64,000 nt of DNA from Exaiptasia diaphana (lineage: Eukaryota > Cnidaria > Anthozoa > Actiniaria > Aiptasiidae): contig NW_018384662.1 in the NCBI RefSeq assembly GCF_001417965.1, forward strand, positions 165,487-229,486, written 5' to 3'. Each line of letters starts with the position of its first letter. Position 1 is the stretch's first letter. Below are positions 12,953-24,680 of the stretch, in pieces. Made by a program: the position numbers and the translations under genes. The notes below the pieces were generated by a model that had not been told where the DNA came from, made no database searches, and was given only the letters and a program-made list of their open reading frames with translations.

Positions 12953-13778
12953 ATATATATAATATGGTTTGTATAATATGGTTTTATTGATGGATTGTAA
13001 TCAGAAATTGTACTCACAGGATCTATGTACATAAGGATGACTGCAAAATAAATTAACTTTGTTTGTAAAAAGCTTTGTTATCATGATGCATTGCTGCTTC
13101 AGTACAAACTGCACTATATATCTGGCCGCAAGATGTACCGAATGTAAACTATAACGCAATGCAAAAAGTTCAAAGTATGAATCCTGACTTCATACGTTTT
13201 TTGGGTTGTCAGATTAGTTACACGTACAGCCTAGCAAATTTTGCAGTTTGATTGTTGGGCAATCAAAGGGCGGGGTCCTCGGTGTCCCTTTTAGGGTTTG
13301 AAATCGGTATTTTGGTCCCNCTTAGGGNGATAATGACGAGAATTCCCACCAACTGAGTTTTGTGGTCCCTTTTAGGGTATATGACGTCCCTTAACCGTCA
13401 TTATGAGATCAAAAACCACAGCTGAGTTAAATGATTGATTTTATTTTAATCAATTTCACGTCTTGTCACTTAACACTCCTTAATAGACGAGATTATTGGT
13501 CNCTTTTANGGATGAAATTTCAGCNCNNCCNCGCCCATCATCTCCAAATACAGGTCCCTCTTAGAGGTCATTTTCATAATTTCCACCGAGGACCCCCGCC
13601 CTTTGATATTAGGGAGTCCCACCCCCGGGTCATAATGCCTGGATGCTTTACCACAGAAATTTTAGTTGTGGCAATTGTTGCATAATCACCTTTCAAAATA
13701 TGCTCATGCATTGTCAATAAATGCTGGCCAGCAAAAAGAATCCTCAGAATGATCTACAAATGCTTGAGACAATGTTAA
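12953..13778. other. Convergent CFAP57/ATG10 3' intergenic region
   Basis: CFAP57 ends at 12952 on the plus strand and ATG10 ends at 13779 on the minus strand. An AATAAA poly(A) signal for CFAP57 lies at 13047-13052. The middle is filled by a MITE with several ambiguous bases (13261-13608). I see no gene. Confidence 0.7.
13261..13608. mobile_element. MITE with CAAAGGGCGGGGTCCTCGGTG-type ends
   Basis: The left end AATCAAAGGGCGGGGTCCTC is mirrored at the right end by CGAGGACCCCCGCCCTTTGA. The interior repeats the word GGTCCCTTTTAGGG in several forms and includes ambiguous bases, suggesting assembly or allele uncertainty. It sits between two convergent genes. Confidence 0.6.
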
Positions 13779-16700
13779 TCATGTGCCATATGCTAACGGC
13801 AATTCAAGCCCAACAACAGGTCCAACACTGCTCAGCCAAGTGACTAGATAGTTTGTTTTCCTGCAAAGTTCAAAAATTTCAGATCCTAATATTAACTGAA
13901 CATGTAGTATTATGTATTTTTGCATGTTTCTCAATGTTTCATATGCTGTACTGATATGGTTATACAATCTCATGCATGAGATGGTTAATAAACTGCGATT
14001 CCTCATCCCCTTCTCTCAGAAATTCAACAAACCTTCTTGTCGTTAGTGAGGATTCATCACTGGCCCTCATAAGAATGCACTTCATCATATCAGCAGTGTG
14101 ACAAGGATGCAGCTGAAAAAATGGCTTCCCAAGGAAGGGATGTTCCTGAAGTAACAAAATCTACATTTAAACATAACAACTTGAAAAATGAAAAATTCAG
14201 ATGACAATTGTTTTATACTGTCTAGTCTCTTGACCATACAGCAATAAAAACTATTTTTTCCATTGATATTGCAAACAATGGCAGCCCATTTGTCAAGAAA
14301 TAACATATTCAAGTCCTTGTTGAAGATCTAACAACCAATTCAAACCTTCAGATAGATCTTCCATTTTATTTATACTTTTTGAATGTCAAACCCTTCCCAC
14401 CTCTCACCCCCCAATCAGATCCAATTATTAAAAACATTACTATAATGCAATCTAGAGAAAGGAATTGGTCCAAAATCTTGAGACTTCTGCATTATTATAT
14501 CTGGGAGAGTTAAAAGCCCTGTAGATTTATAGACGACTGTACTTTGAATACCTGTTGGGTAAGGAATGTCCATCTTTCTGCCTGGAGACGCTGTTGGTAT
14601 ACATGTGGTATTGCTGACCACACATCTTGTAGGCCAAGAGGGCAACCATCTTAAAAAGTATTTGACGCCACTATATTATATTTTTGTAGCAAATATCAAC
14701 ACCGAATAGACTTGATTAGTTTATCTAGTGTCTGGATCCAAAAGGTTGAAAGATCCAATAAAATCCTTCTCATAGGTTTTAAAAATACACAGTCATTACC
14801 TAAAGGCCCTGTTTACATGAGATATGGTGCCCCTATGTTGTAGGGCTAACTCCTTTATTTCCCTGGAGGATTGAAAACAAAAGAGTTTGGCTCTACACCT
14901 AGGGGCACTCAGTGCCGCTCAGACAAACCTAAGAGTTGGGCATCATTGACCTTGTACCCAGGGCCCATATAACTTTCAGTAGGGGTGGATGCTGGTAATC
15001 CTTCTTCCAGCCTTCCCCCCTTGCAAGAGTCCTGATTAAATACATAATTTATATTATTAATAGATCACCTGCAAAATTTCAGACCAGCACAAAATTTATA
15101 TAGTAATACCATAATCACCTCGGATTCCATTGTCTTCCGAGGGGTTTACAAAACCCGAATTTCCTTCATGAATAACATGAGGGCAATTTAGAAGACAAAG
15201 GATTTTTTTGTCTTTTACTAAATTTCCCTCTATTTAATTTATGCATTAAGGGAAAATTAGTAAAAGACAATACTCGGGGAAACTTAATCACTAATTTACC
15301 TCGTTCCATGGTATTACTTAGAAATACCATGATTTCTAATGAAAAATTGAAGTTGAACTTGAGCAAATTTGAATTCTTGTTTTTTTGCATGTAATATAAA
15401 CATGGCAACAAACTATTCATGCATGAAATGGAATGTGACATGAAAAGAATGGATACACACTGTTCTAAGAGTATCAAGTACTTTATTGTATCATTGAAAA
15501 GGTTTTTGCAGAACAGTACAAAATGATATTGGTAATTCTACCATTGTTACTGATTTCCCACCACGAACTTTTATACATTCATTGCTTTTCAGTTCTATTC
15601 AGAGATGAAGTTAACGAACCTTAACTTCAACCACGAAAAATAATTTTTACATTTGCAAGTGTAATGGAAAGAAGCTATACTATTATCAAACATTGAAACT
15701 CATCAAGTGCACATGCTTAGCAGTATGAAGTAGTAACTTGGAACCAGAGCTACNTAGTCAATTTGGCCCAAAAATCATCCCAGTCATTTCAGTGTGACTG
15801 AGATGATAATGAGTGCACTCATTGCAGAGTTAAAAAGAAGACAGCTGTAGGGACATTCAGTTGTTTCTACTAGGAAGCAAAGGTTTCCTTTGCCCTCTGT
15901 TCCTCATGAATAACATGAGGGACGATTACTAGTAATCGAGGGACGATTACTAGTAATCGTCCCTCATGCTATTCATGAGGGAGGGATGTTTCGCTTGTAA
16001 ATATCCCTCGGAAGACAAAAGAATCCGAGCTGATAATGGTATTACTAATATATTGTGATATGAATATTTTCTTTCAAGCAGTAATACATTAAATCTAACA
16101 TATTGTGCAAACAATTTTGAATTCCAAGTCTTTTTATTCTGGCCTTTAAAACTCCAAATATGTGGATCCCCCAGTCTCAACTAAGCCTCATGTGAGTGAG
16201 TAGCGATAGAGCCCTCAATAATTTATAGTTCGGTATATTTTTGTCTCCTGCCCTTTTACAATAAATCTTCCTAATAAAACTCTTACCTTGTGTGTATGTA
16301 ATGAAGTACAAGACTGGTACACCATAGCTTGGACTGTATGTTACATGATATTCATATTTGAGATAGTTATTGTTGCTGTTATCTCTCACAGCTTCACAAT
16401 CCTAAGAAATAGGCAATCATTACTTTAAAGCTGCATAATACAACATTTCAAGTTTTATAAATTTGGCAGTTAATTTATGGTTTTGGAATTGAACACAATC
16501 GTACGTCTCACAATAAAGACAAAACAATCAATCAGATCAATCAAGTGTTTGGAAATAAAACTTGGACAAAATCGAATCATGATTTTAATTCAGGGTGAGT
16601 TTCTCATGTTACAAAAGGACATGGACCTCACGTGGATGGTTTTGCTTATGGAGAACTTGATCAGCAATAACGAAATAATGTATTCATTTGATTGAATGCT

Positions 16701-18941
16701 TAGTCAAGGGATAACATGAGTGCTTATTCTCCATAGAAACTGGAGAGAATCTCGACATCGAAAAAGGTTGAAGAAAAAGGAATGTATAATAAATCTTGAC
16801 AAAGGAAATCCACCAAGCATCTGAATGTCTTACAATTTGTAAGGGTACTGTGTGCTGTGAGTTTATAGGAGGTTAGCTGCATCACATAATATTTACCATT
16901 CACTTTTTTATTTTTATATTTTATTTTTTGGCACAATTGAAACAATTCAGTTTGTTCTATTGGTTGGGGTGTCTGGCTCTGTTTGAAACTCTTGTGTCCA
17001 ATTTTATAATTTATTGTGTTCGATTTCAAAACCAATTGACGATCAATCTAAGGAACCCATTTATGTGTTTGACACAGGAAACCCAGCTCAATTCAGCTCT
17101 CAGTACTTCAGACTGTTTTTTGAATTGTTTTTAAGTTTAAAAACTTACATCCTTGTCAGTACTTGAAAGCGTATCATATTTACTGTCTTGGCAATTATCC
17201 TTCACTTGTACAATGTTAGCTAAAACTTCCCGGAAACAATGCTTCACCAAATACTTGGCTTTATCATGACCTGGGCCAAACTAAACAGGTTATGCATTAG
17301 TCAATGTAAACCCCCAGGGCAGATAGGGGGATTAGTGGGGATTTGGGGCAGTTTTGAATGATAACCAATCCCTAGAGGGTGGGGCATTTTTCTCAAATCG
17401 ACATGAACAGTAAGTTAACTCTTTAAAACATAAACTCTTACTCATAGCATTTCAAATTTGCTTTATATAATGAAAATAATAAGAATTATTATATAGATGA
17501 TTTCTAACACGCACTCTCATTGGCCAAAAGTGTGGTTTATGAGAGTATAAACCATGATTGTGCGCGAGCGATTTTTGAAAACAGCAACAAAATGGATTTT
17601 TGCTTAAGTTTTGCTCAAAATCTTTATAATAAAACAAATAAATAAGTCTCAACCTGTGGTTTATACTCTGATAAACGCACGCTTGGCATTTGAAACACAC
17701 TCAAAAATTTGAAACACAGTCAAAAATTTTCTCGTGTGTTTCAAATGCCAAGCATGCGTTTATCAGAGTATAAACCACGGGTGAGCCTTATATATTTATT
17801 AAAATATAATGGAATGCATCTTTTTATATTTGAAAAAAAAATGCAATTTATAATGCGATTTGATGTTTTTATGTGTGACAAACCATGGAAATTTAATACC
17901 AATTCTGTGTCTCGTTTTCATTAATATACGTGTTATTTACTTTATTTAAACATCACTGAAGTAAAAAAGACAAGACACTTTGTGCAGTGACAGTATCACC
18001 GATAAAGTAAAAGAGGCATTTTGTCTTGAAAGGACAGGAGATAATACTATAATTATTAATATATATTTCAAAAATTATATTAGCTAAATTAAAAAGCTAC
18101 AGATGTTTGTTATATACTCCCCTATATTCACTATACGGGGAGTCGTGCTGCCAACCAGGGTAGGGTATCATTTTCAGCGATTTTACTCTGGAACTGGGTA
18201 TCGTTTTTAGCGATTTTACCCTGGAACTGGGTATCGATTTCAATGAATTTTCTCTGGAACAGGGTCAGGGTTTAATTCCGGAATTATTGATGCTGGATAA
18301 AAATTCGGGGGGTAAAAATTTCGCTAGTGCTGGATTTTACTCTGGAACAGGGTATCGTTTTCAGCGATTTTACTCTGGAACAAGGTATAGACATAGTTTT
18401 CAGCTATTTCACACTGGAACAGGGTCAGGGTTTTTTTATATAGTCCCAGTAGCACACCCCCACCCAAGTTGCGGGGGAGTACCCCCCGGGTTATAACTTG
18501 ACTGCTTCTTTCTATCCTGGTGTAGGGGGGCGTTTGATTAAAATATCAGTGCCCCAGGGGTTGGGGTTTTTATCTCTTTTTGTCGGACAATGTCCAGCTC
18601 GTGGTCCGCTATCTGTCCCGGGTCCAAAGGGGTGGGGGCTTCCATTGACTAGTGCATTAAAAATAAGCTGGAAACATGCAATTCAAATATCACGAGGGGA
18701 AACTGGGTTCTCCTTATTATGAACACCAGAATAATCAGGGAATGCATGTGTTTGTCTCGTTCTGAGATTTTGTTCTTTGTTGTGTCGCATGCAGGCAAAT
18801 ATCAACTCTTTCATTTACCTGGTGATATTCTGACTCTAGCCTCACCTCCCAGTGATCTCCAAGAGCCTTTGATTTTTGTACAAAGTCATCTAACTCGTCA
18901 TTAAACTCGGTAAACGAAATCCTTCCGTCTTCACTGCACAT
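13779..18941 (-). CDS. ATG10: ATG10, autophagy E2-like conjugating enzyme, six exons
   Basis: Exons in transcript order: 18941-18846, 17280-17149, 16401-16287, 14649-14552, 14145-14033, 13860-13779. The total is 636 nt, giving 211 residues (human about 220). Joins are in frame at GT-AG introns. Family landmarks in order: an N-terminal helix ([14 protein letters not shown]), [19 protein letters not shown], the E2-like core [17 protein letters not shown] whose last residue (about Cys162) is the expected catalytic cysteine, and the C-terminal [22 protein letters not shown]10 carries ATG12 to ATG5 in autophagosome formation in the cytosol. The start chosen is ATG at 18941, which gives [10 protein letters not shown]; an upstream exon cannot be excluded. 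The segment of exon 2 (residues 33-76) is the least conserved. It is head to head with NDUFA7, 213 bp from its start. Confidence 0.95.
15101..16047. mobile_element. About 950-bp element with roughly 75-bp inverted termini in ATG10 intron
   Basis: The left end TAGTAATACCATAATCACCT continues into CTCGGATTC and TGTCTTCCGAGGG. The right end carries the complement (CCCTCGGAAGACA, GAATCCGAG, GGTATTACTA). An inner palindromic block near 15914-15980 repeats GGGACGATTACTAGTAATCG. The word CATGAATAACATGAGGG occurs near both ends. No transposase frame is seen. Confidence 0.65.
17656..17778. repeat. Hairpin repeat with GTGGTTTATACTCTGATAAA arms
   Basis: The arms of about 50 bp match nearly perfectly (GTGGTTTATACTCTGATAAA, then CTTGGCATTTGAAACACAC). 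A diverged third arm-like copy lies at 17530-17556. It is within ATG10 intron 1. Confidence 0.7.
18116..18490. repeat. CCCGGG-ended fold-back family, copy in ATG10 intron 1
   Basis: It starts ACTCCCCTATATTCACTATA and ends GGGGGAGTACCCCCCGGG. Inside, the unit TCTGGAACAGGGTATCG plus TTTTCAGCGATTTTAC is repeated about seven times with variation. Related copies are at 27046-27441 and 47719-48087, with a remnant at 2307. The G/C-rich termini are mutually complementary, giving a fold-back. It has no coding capacity. Confidence 0.75.
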
Positions 18942-19154
18942 CACACAGAGAGATAAGCTTACGAGAAGGCCGGCACGGAGGCTGAAACAAAAATGATTAA
19001 GCCCAGTGGTACGGTAAAATGCTCAATCTAAAATGTCTCATTAATTTAGGGCATAATTTTGTCCAAAGACCAGTTATACAATGTATTTTTACAGTGAGAT
19101 CTTGGGTTACCTGTGGTAAAAAGTCCCATAAAACTTGCGCACCTTCAATCCAAA
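18942..19154. promoter_or_regulatory. Bidirectional promoter, ATG10 (-) and NDUFA7 (+)
   Basis: Only 213 bp separate the two start codons, so both 5' UTRs and promoters must share this stretch. The NDUFA7 start lies in AAAATGGCG, which fits the YY1-type downstream element (AAnATGGCG) often seen at TATA-less housekeeping starts. No TATA box is evident in either direction. Confidence 0.7.
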
Positions 19155-22100
19155 ATGGCGAAGGTAACAAGAGCCATGGAAATGTTGAGAAACTTTCTTG
19201 TTGGGGTAATGATATTTCCTCGTCTTGTTTTGTCATATTTATGAATGCTTATTATTAAATGAACATTCAATATATTTTTTGGTTTCAGAAAACACTGATA
19301 GTTCCCCATCGTTACGCCGAAAATTTAGTAAAAAGGTGAGAATTATTTTAGGACGACTAAGTAAGCTTAGTAAGAATTTTTAAAAACACTCTTAAAACTG
19401 ATTAGGCTAATTAATGCAGACATTTACAATGCGGCTACTGAAACCGGGGCCACCTAGAGATGTACTTACTAAAAGGCGCAATGAGCTACAATGAGCTACA
19501 ATGACCTACAATGACCTACAATGACCTACAATGAGCTGCGATAAACTACTATGGCCTACAATGAGAGCTAAAATGAGAGCTAAAATGAGTAGACAAGTAC
19601 AGCAGAATGTGATTTTTGCCTTATTTTTAATTAAATTTTCGTTTATTTCGGCCGCTACGATCATAACGAGTGTCAAACTCAACCAAAAAATTACAACTAT
19701 TAGAGATATACTAACAACAGAGTTAGGATTTTCGAGTTGGATTTTCGAGTTGGATTTTCGAGTTGGATTTTCGAGTTGGATTTTCGAGTTGGATTTTCGA
19801 GTTGGATTCTCGAGTTGGATTCTCGAGTTGGATTCTCGAGTTGGATTCTCGAGGATTGAATTCTCGAGGATTTTCATTTCATTTATACTATATACATAAC
19901 AAAAACATATAGAGATATTAAAGCTTCATGTTGGTGTTTTATGTATATATTTTTCGCTTGAAAACGTAAAAAATGGATAACAATAAACGAAAAATTGTTT
20001 GTTTACGTTGTTATTTGCTGATCGAGATACGTTTAGATCTGCTTTATATCCTGTCATCATCTGACGACAAACAGATCACCCGTGTAGCGTCGTGTAGCGC
20101 ATACAGTTCCCGCATACAGTTCTCGTTCGCTAATCAGTATCAATAATATGGAATACTGTAATCAGTATCAATAATATGGAATACTGTAATCAGTATCAAT
20201 AATATGGAATACTGCAGTACTGTATATTTTTATATCATTAGATCGAGAATCCTAACTCGAAGGATAGGTATCCTCGACAGATACTAACAAAAAATACCAG
20301 CCAGAAAACGGCTTCAAGTCTCTTCAAGCGCATTTAGGTTGAAATCGACGACGGATTCGACGTGTTGATGGTCGAACAAAAGTGATGTCACGCAATACCG
20401 TGCTGTCAATAAAAATATACCCTGCGAGCGGAGTGTTATTATTATTTTACCGAGGTAAGGTAAATAACACTCTACTCGCAGGGTATACGTACTTTTGATT
20501 GCTCTCACGAACATATTACTTTACGTCGGAGGATTCCAACTCGAGAATGCGCTACACGGATGATTTGTTTGTCGTCAGATTATGACTGGATATAAAGCAG
20601 ATCTAGACGTTAAACAAAGATCTCAGGTACAATTTTTCGNTATTGTTATCAGTTTTCTATGAACTTCAGAGAAATACCTACATGGTTCATTCAGGCACAA
20701 ATAATGGAGATATTACCACGGACATAATGCCAGATCACCTACTGACGTATTTCCCCGCACAGTGATAATCAACATAATAAAGCATCGGATTTCAAGAATA
20801 TATTTCAAGGGATACGCTAAAAATATATACAAATATAAATAGAATAAAATTAGATAAAACTTGAAGCTATAATATCTCTGTTTTATTCAATATATGATAT
20901 ATATAAATAAAATGAAAATCCTAAACGAAAATCCAACTCGAAAATCCAACTCGAAAATCCAACTCGAAAATCCAACTCGAAAATCCAACTTGAAAATCCA
21001 ACTCGAGAATCCTAACTCGAAGGATAGGTATCCTCCAACTATTATATGATGAAATAAACTTATAACATTTTTTTTTTTCGATCATTTATTTGAGAACACG
21101 TTTTTAGCATTCGATAACAATTGAAGAGCACTATGAGAACAAGGGTAATGCAAACTTGTGAAGGTAAACGCTGTTGTAGACGTATAAATGAGTATTTNGT
21201 AGTCATCAAGTGGAATATATAGAGAAGTAAAATATTACACACTGGAAAAAATCGGGCGCTTTAAAGGTTGTAAATTTGGTGTGAATATGAACTTATAACA
21301 TAATAAAAAGTACCTTCAACTTCAATTGCGTACCTCTCTGAGGTCGTAGAGTCTAATGTCGATAAGGAAATTTATGTTATCAAACGGTCATCAAACGGTA
21401 GCTGAATGTCCACTCAAGGTCGGGAGAGGAAGATGCTTCCATTTCCTCTGCAACACACATTTATTGGTTTTAATAATAGTGACAAAGCATAATCAACAGG
21501 GCTGTAATTGGTTGACTAAAACTGGGTACATGTCTAAAAGTTCTCCTGCTCCTCAACACAACGTTTATCCCACGTTTTTTAAAAGATATTTCATAACTTT
21601 TATTTCTATTTTTTTTTTCACTTTTTCATTTGTTGAGAAAAAAATGTGGCAATAACAGTTTGTCGTAGTTAGCGGACTCCCTGTGTAATACGCATCAAAA
21701 ACAAAATGGCCGAAAATTCAAGATGGTGGATCATATCGAAAATGTAATAAAAATAAGGTAAAAACCCATTCTGTTGTGCTCTCTTAGTCATTGTAACTTT
21801 CATTGTAGGTCATTGTAGTTCATTGTGGGTCATTGTAGGTCATTGTAGCTCATTGTAGCTCATTGTAGCTCATTGTAGCTCATTGCGCCTTTTAGTAAGT
21901 ACAATCGGCTGCCAGCCTTTAACCCTTTTCTCTTCACTCTGGAGAAGGTCGAAATCTAACCCTCCCAAAACACACTAAAACAGCATCAAAATCGAAAATA
22001 ACCCCTCCAAAAATGTTCATAAACTATTGAACCATCTTTATTGAAGTTTTTTGATATTTCAAGAATGAAAAGATACNGTTTANAAACGATATTTTGACTA

Positions 22101-23852
22101 CATGTGAAAATCCGTTAAGTTTGTCGCCACAGGTAGCCCATCTCCCGTAACTCCTCAGAGACTGGTAAGCCTGTGGTTCTGTGTTGCAGTAAATTGCGCA
22201 TGCTTAATAGCGACTAAACTCAGCAGTTACCTTAATTGTCATTTTTTGTCTCAATGTCATTCATGTTAATTTGTGTTGGAGTTTTGTAAGTCGTTTACAA
22301 CATTCGCGTCCATGTTGTATGGGAATTACAATCTCGAGCCGCAGGCCGCTTATGTTGTAAACTATACTACTTATAGCTAGCCAGACTTTATGATCTAACA
22401 GGGTCTACTAGTTATTACTCCAAACATACTTATAAATGCATATTACATGAAGGAATCTAGGGATGATGCATACATATAGACATAAGCAAAATCAATAAAC
22501 AATTGAGCTGTAAAACTCTTTGTCTTTGATTAATAGGACCCAACCCTTACCCAATCTACCAGATGGAGCAGCTCATAAGCTCAGTGCTAATTACTATTGT
22601 GATAGAGATCTGCGCAGACAAGCAGCCCCACCCACTGTTGTTTACAGCCAACAAAAGTTACTAGAGACTATGGATGAAACTAGGTATAATATGTAATCTT
22701 TATTTATTTGTATTGTTAGAGAATTTTGTTTATTTTATTTCATCAAAAACTTATCAGACATCTTTACACTTCAAAATGCTACAAACTAAACAAGTCAAAC
22801 AATATCCCGGATTTGCCGGGAGACTCCTGATTTCAGATCAAAACTCCCGGTATCAAGATTTTAGCCCAAAATCTCCCAGATAGCACGATAGAATGAAATT
22901 AATTACTAACCATCGTTATAGATTTTTATTTTCAAAGAAAACCTTCAATGAATTATTTTGCGTTTCCTCAATCTGTCGATACGGTAACTTTTTTCAACGA
23001 AATACCTATGGGTGGGTGGGTAGGTCGGTAGGTCGGTAGGTAGGTGGGTTGGTGGGTAGGTGGGTAGGTGGGTTGGTGCTTAGTTGCTTGGTTGGTTGCT
23101 TGGTTGGTTGCTTGATTGCTTGATTGATTGATTGGCTAATAACAAGTATTTGTAGGCAATATTTTGGCGGTGGTAAAAAATACATTATTTTAGTAAGGAT
23201 TTCATGAATACAATGCAGGTTTATATCACCAAAACAAATCTGCCAAGCTCCAAAATAAACTCCAAAATTTGACTTATATGACACATTTTGTCTTGGCATC
23301 TTGATTAAAGGTTTTTCCTTAATGCATCAAGATGACTGTATTCAGCTTCAGTCTATTGTTTGAAAATACCAAGAGAGCCACCTGATACAACACACCTTAC
23401 ACATGTTCGCCCCATGTAAGAGAATCCAGAGAACTAGGGGATTCTGGATTCCAGATTCCAAAACATTGGGTTCCAGATTCCAAGCCTTGGGATTCCAGAT
23501 TCCAAAGAATTCCAGTTTTGGATTCCGAAAAATACATGTATGATTTTCAGTGTGTTTTTTTTCCCCGAAAATTTTATATTCGGCGTGTCAGTAGCCTTGC
23601 ACAGATTCTGGATTCCAAATATTTGGATTCCTGATTCCAGGATAGGGATTCCAGATTCCAAAGCTGTTTTTTTTGCTGGATTCCGGATTCTCTTACATGG
23701 GGCGAACATGTGCATTAAATTAAATTTAATTCTACAAACTGCATCAAAAGATAACTTTCATTATTATCATTTAATGATATTTGTGTACTTTCAACAGTGA
23801 AATTGAAAAAACACCAAAGTTACCTGGACAGACTTACGTTCCCAAAGATTAA
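19155..23852 (+). CDS. NDUFA7: NDUFA7, complex I accessory subunit (B14.5a), four exons
   Basis: Exons: 19155-19205, 19289-19335, 22537-22683, 23798-23852; 300 nt, giving 99 residues (human about 113). Frame is kept across all three introns. The N terminus [17 protein letters not shown] matches the family's amphipathic start. The core [19 protein letters not shown] continues into YYCDRDLRR and PPTVVYSQQ, the signature of NDUFA7 in animals. The C terminus is shorter and less conserved than in mammals. The protein is an accessory subunit of the mitochondrial NADH:ubiquinone oxidoreductase matrix arm. It shares a promoter region with ATG10. An AATAAA signal lies at 23940-23945. Intron 2 (3.2 kb) holds a large fold-back composite, and intron 3 holds a MITE and a microsatellite. 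Confidence 0.95.
19462..21902. mobile_element. 2.4-kb fold-back composite element in NDUFA7 intron 2
   Basis: The outer ends are inverted copies: GTACTTACTAAAAGGCGCAA leads into 10-bp tandem units AATGAGCTAC/AATGACCTAC (to about 19550), and the mirror image (CATTGTAGCT units, then TTGCGCCTTTTAGTAAGTAC) ends at 21902. Further in, GAGTTGGATTTTC units repeat about ten times at 19733-19860, and their complement (AAAATCCAACTCG) repeats at about 20934-21003. Inner arms 20019-20105 and 20540-20610 are also inverted, around a central hairpin (ATACCCTGCGAGCGGAGTGT near 20418). Tandem repeats within long inverted termini are the hallmark of fold-back (FB/Galileo-like) transposons. No transposase was found. 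GAATCCTAACTCGAAGGATA occurs twice in direct orientation (about 20246 and 21006). Confidence 0.7.
22181..22370. repeat. Dispersed repeat, copy 1
   Basis: The stretch from TGTTGCAGTAAATTGC through GCATGCTTAATAGCGACTAA to CGTTTACAACATTCGCGTCC recurs, diverged and with an insertion, at 24483-24680 in the same orientation. The right part is a half of the GTTTACAACAT hairpin family seen complete at 33118-33216. Confidence 0.6.
23008..23140. repeat. GGTNGGTNG/TTGGTTGCTTGA microsatellite
   Basis: A compound simple repeat in which GGTAGGT/GGTGGGT units grade into TTGGTTGCTTGG and GATTGATT. It lies in NDUFA7 intron 3. Open frames here are artefacts of the repeat. Confidence 0.85.
23400..23712. mobile_element. 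MITE with perfect 28-bp inverted ends and tandem interior
   Basis: The first 28 bases (starting CACATGTTCGCCCCATGTAA) are the exact complement of the last 28. The interior is a degenerate tandem array of GGATTCCAGATTCCAA-type words. It lies in NDUFA7 intron 3, about 85 bp before the last exon. Its perfect ends suggest fairly recent movement or strong terminal constraint. Confidence 0.75.
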
Positions 23853-24482
23853 AAATCAGTTTTGAGAATGGGCTTTATTTTGACAAATTGTGAATGTCAT
23901 GAAATCCAGACCTGTGTTACATGTAAATAATATCAAGTAAATAAAAAAAATCAATTTAAATATACATTGTTGAATTTACTTGGTAAATTTTTACTCAGTA
24001 CTATCACTCTGAGGAAAAGCAGGGTCGACTTATACAATGTAGAAATAGTAACTTTTTTACGTAATTTTAGGGGTTGACTTATATAGCTATTTCAAAAAAG
24101 GTTGTCAGATAAAATGGCAAATGTCAATGGTCGAACCGGCGATTGCACGACTGAAACTAACCATGAGTTTTGATAATTGAAAGGCAATAACAACTGATTT
24201 ATACTATACAATGGTCTGTGGTAAACATTAGCTCCATTTAGTCTCCATTTCTAAAGTGAGATGAATCCAATAAGACGTGCATTTTTGTTTAGCAAAACAG
24301 TGTAACTATAGTCCCTTTCGGTCGTGCAATCTCCCTTCCTGTCTGCCGTTCTCCCCGACAACGTTTTTTGAAATAGCTGTATACCGAGTCTCCTTAAACT
24401 TACAAAACTTATTAATAATGCAGAACTCGCTTATGCAACAGATGGCTTGCTTTCCATGTGGGATGCATAATTATTCAAAATG

Positions 24483-24680
24483 TTCGGTGTTGCAGTAAAT
24501 TGCACATGCTTAATAGCGACTAAACTCAGCAGTTACATTATTTGTCATTTTTCGTCACTCATGTTGAAACTATACCTAGTGTCTTTCGTCATTTATCTCA
24601 CTGTAATTCATGTTAATTAGTGTTGGAGTTTCATAAGCCGTTTACAACATTCGCGTCCGTGTTGTAAACTATACATTATA
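24483..24680. repeat. Dispersed repeat, copy 2
   Basis: Same orientation and same word order as 22181-22370 (TGTTGCAGTAAATTGC ... CGTTTACAACATTCGCGTCC), with about 50 extra bases in the middle (around 24555-24600). Confidence 0.6.

Noticed and set aside
18939-18980. Extended ATG10 N terminus through [16 protein letters not shown], which looks like a signal peptide
   Set aside because: The frame is open upstream to an acceptor-like site, but ATG10 is cytosolic and family members start where the ATG at 18941 places the start. No upstream coding exon was found.
19733-19860. Possible CRISPR-like array
   Set aside because: Units are contiguous 13-bp tandem repeats without spacers, in an animal intron.
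19506-19899. Overlapping 120-residue open frames on both strands
   Set aside because: They are made of the GAGTTGGATTTTC tandem array (13-bp unit) inside the fold-back element; the encoded residues just repeat.
23434-23715. Minus-strand 93-residue open frame
   Set aside because: It is the translation of the GGATTCCAGATTCC array between MITE ends.
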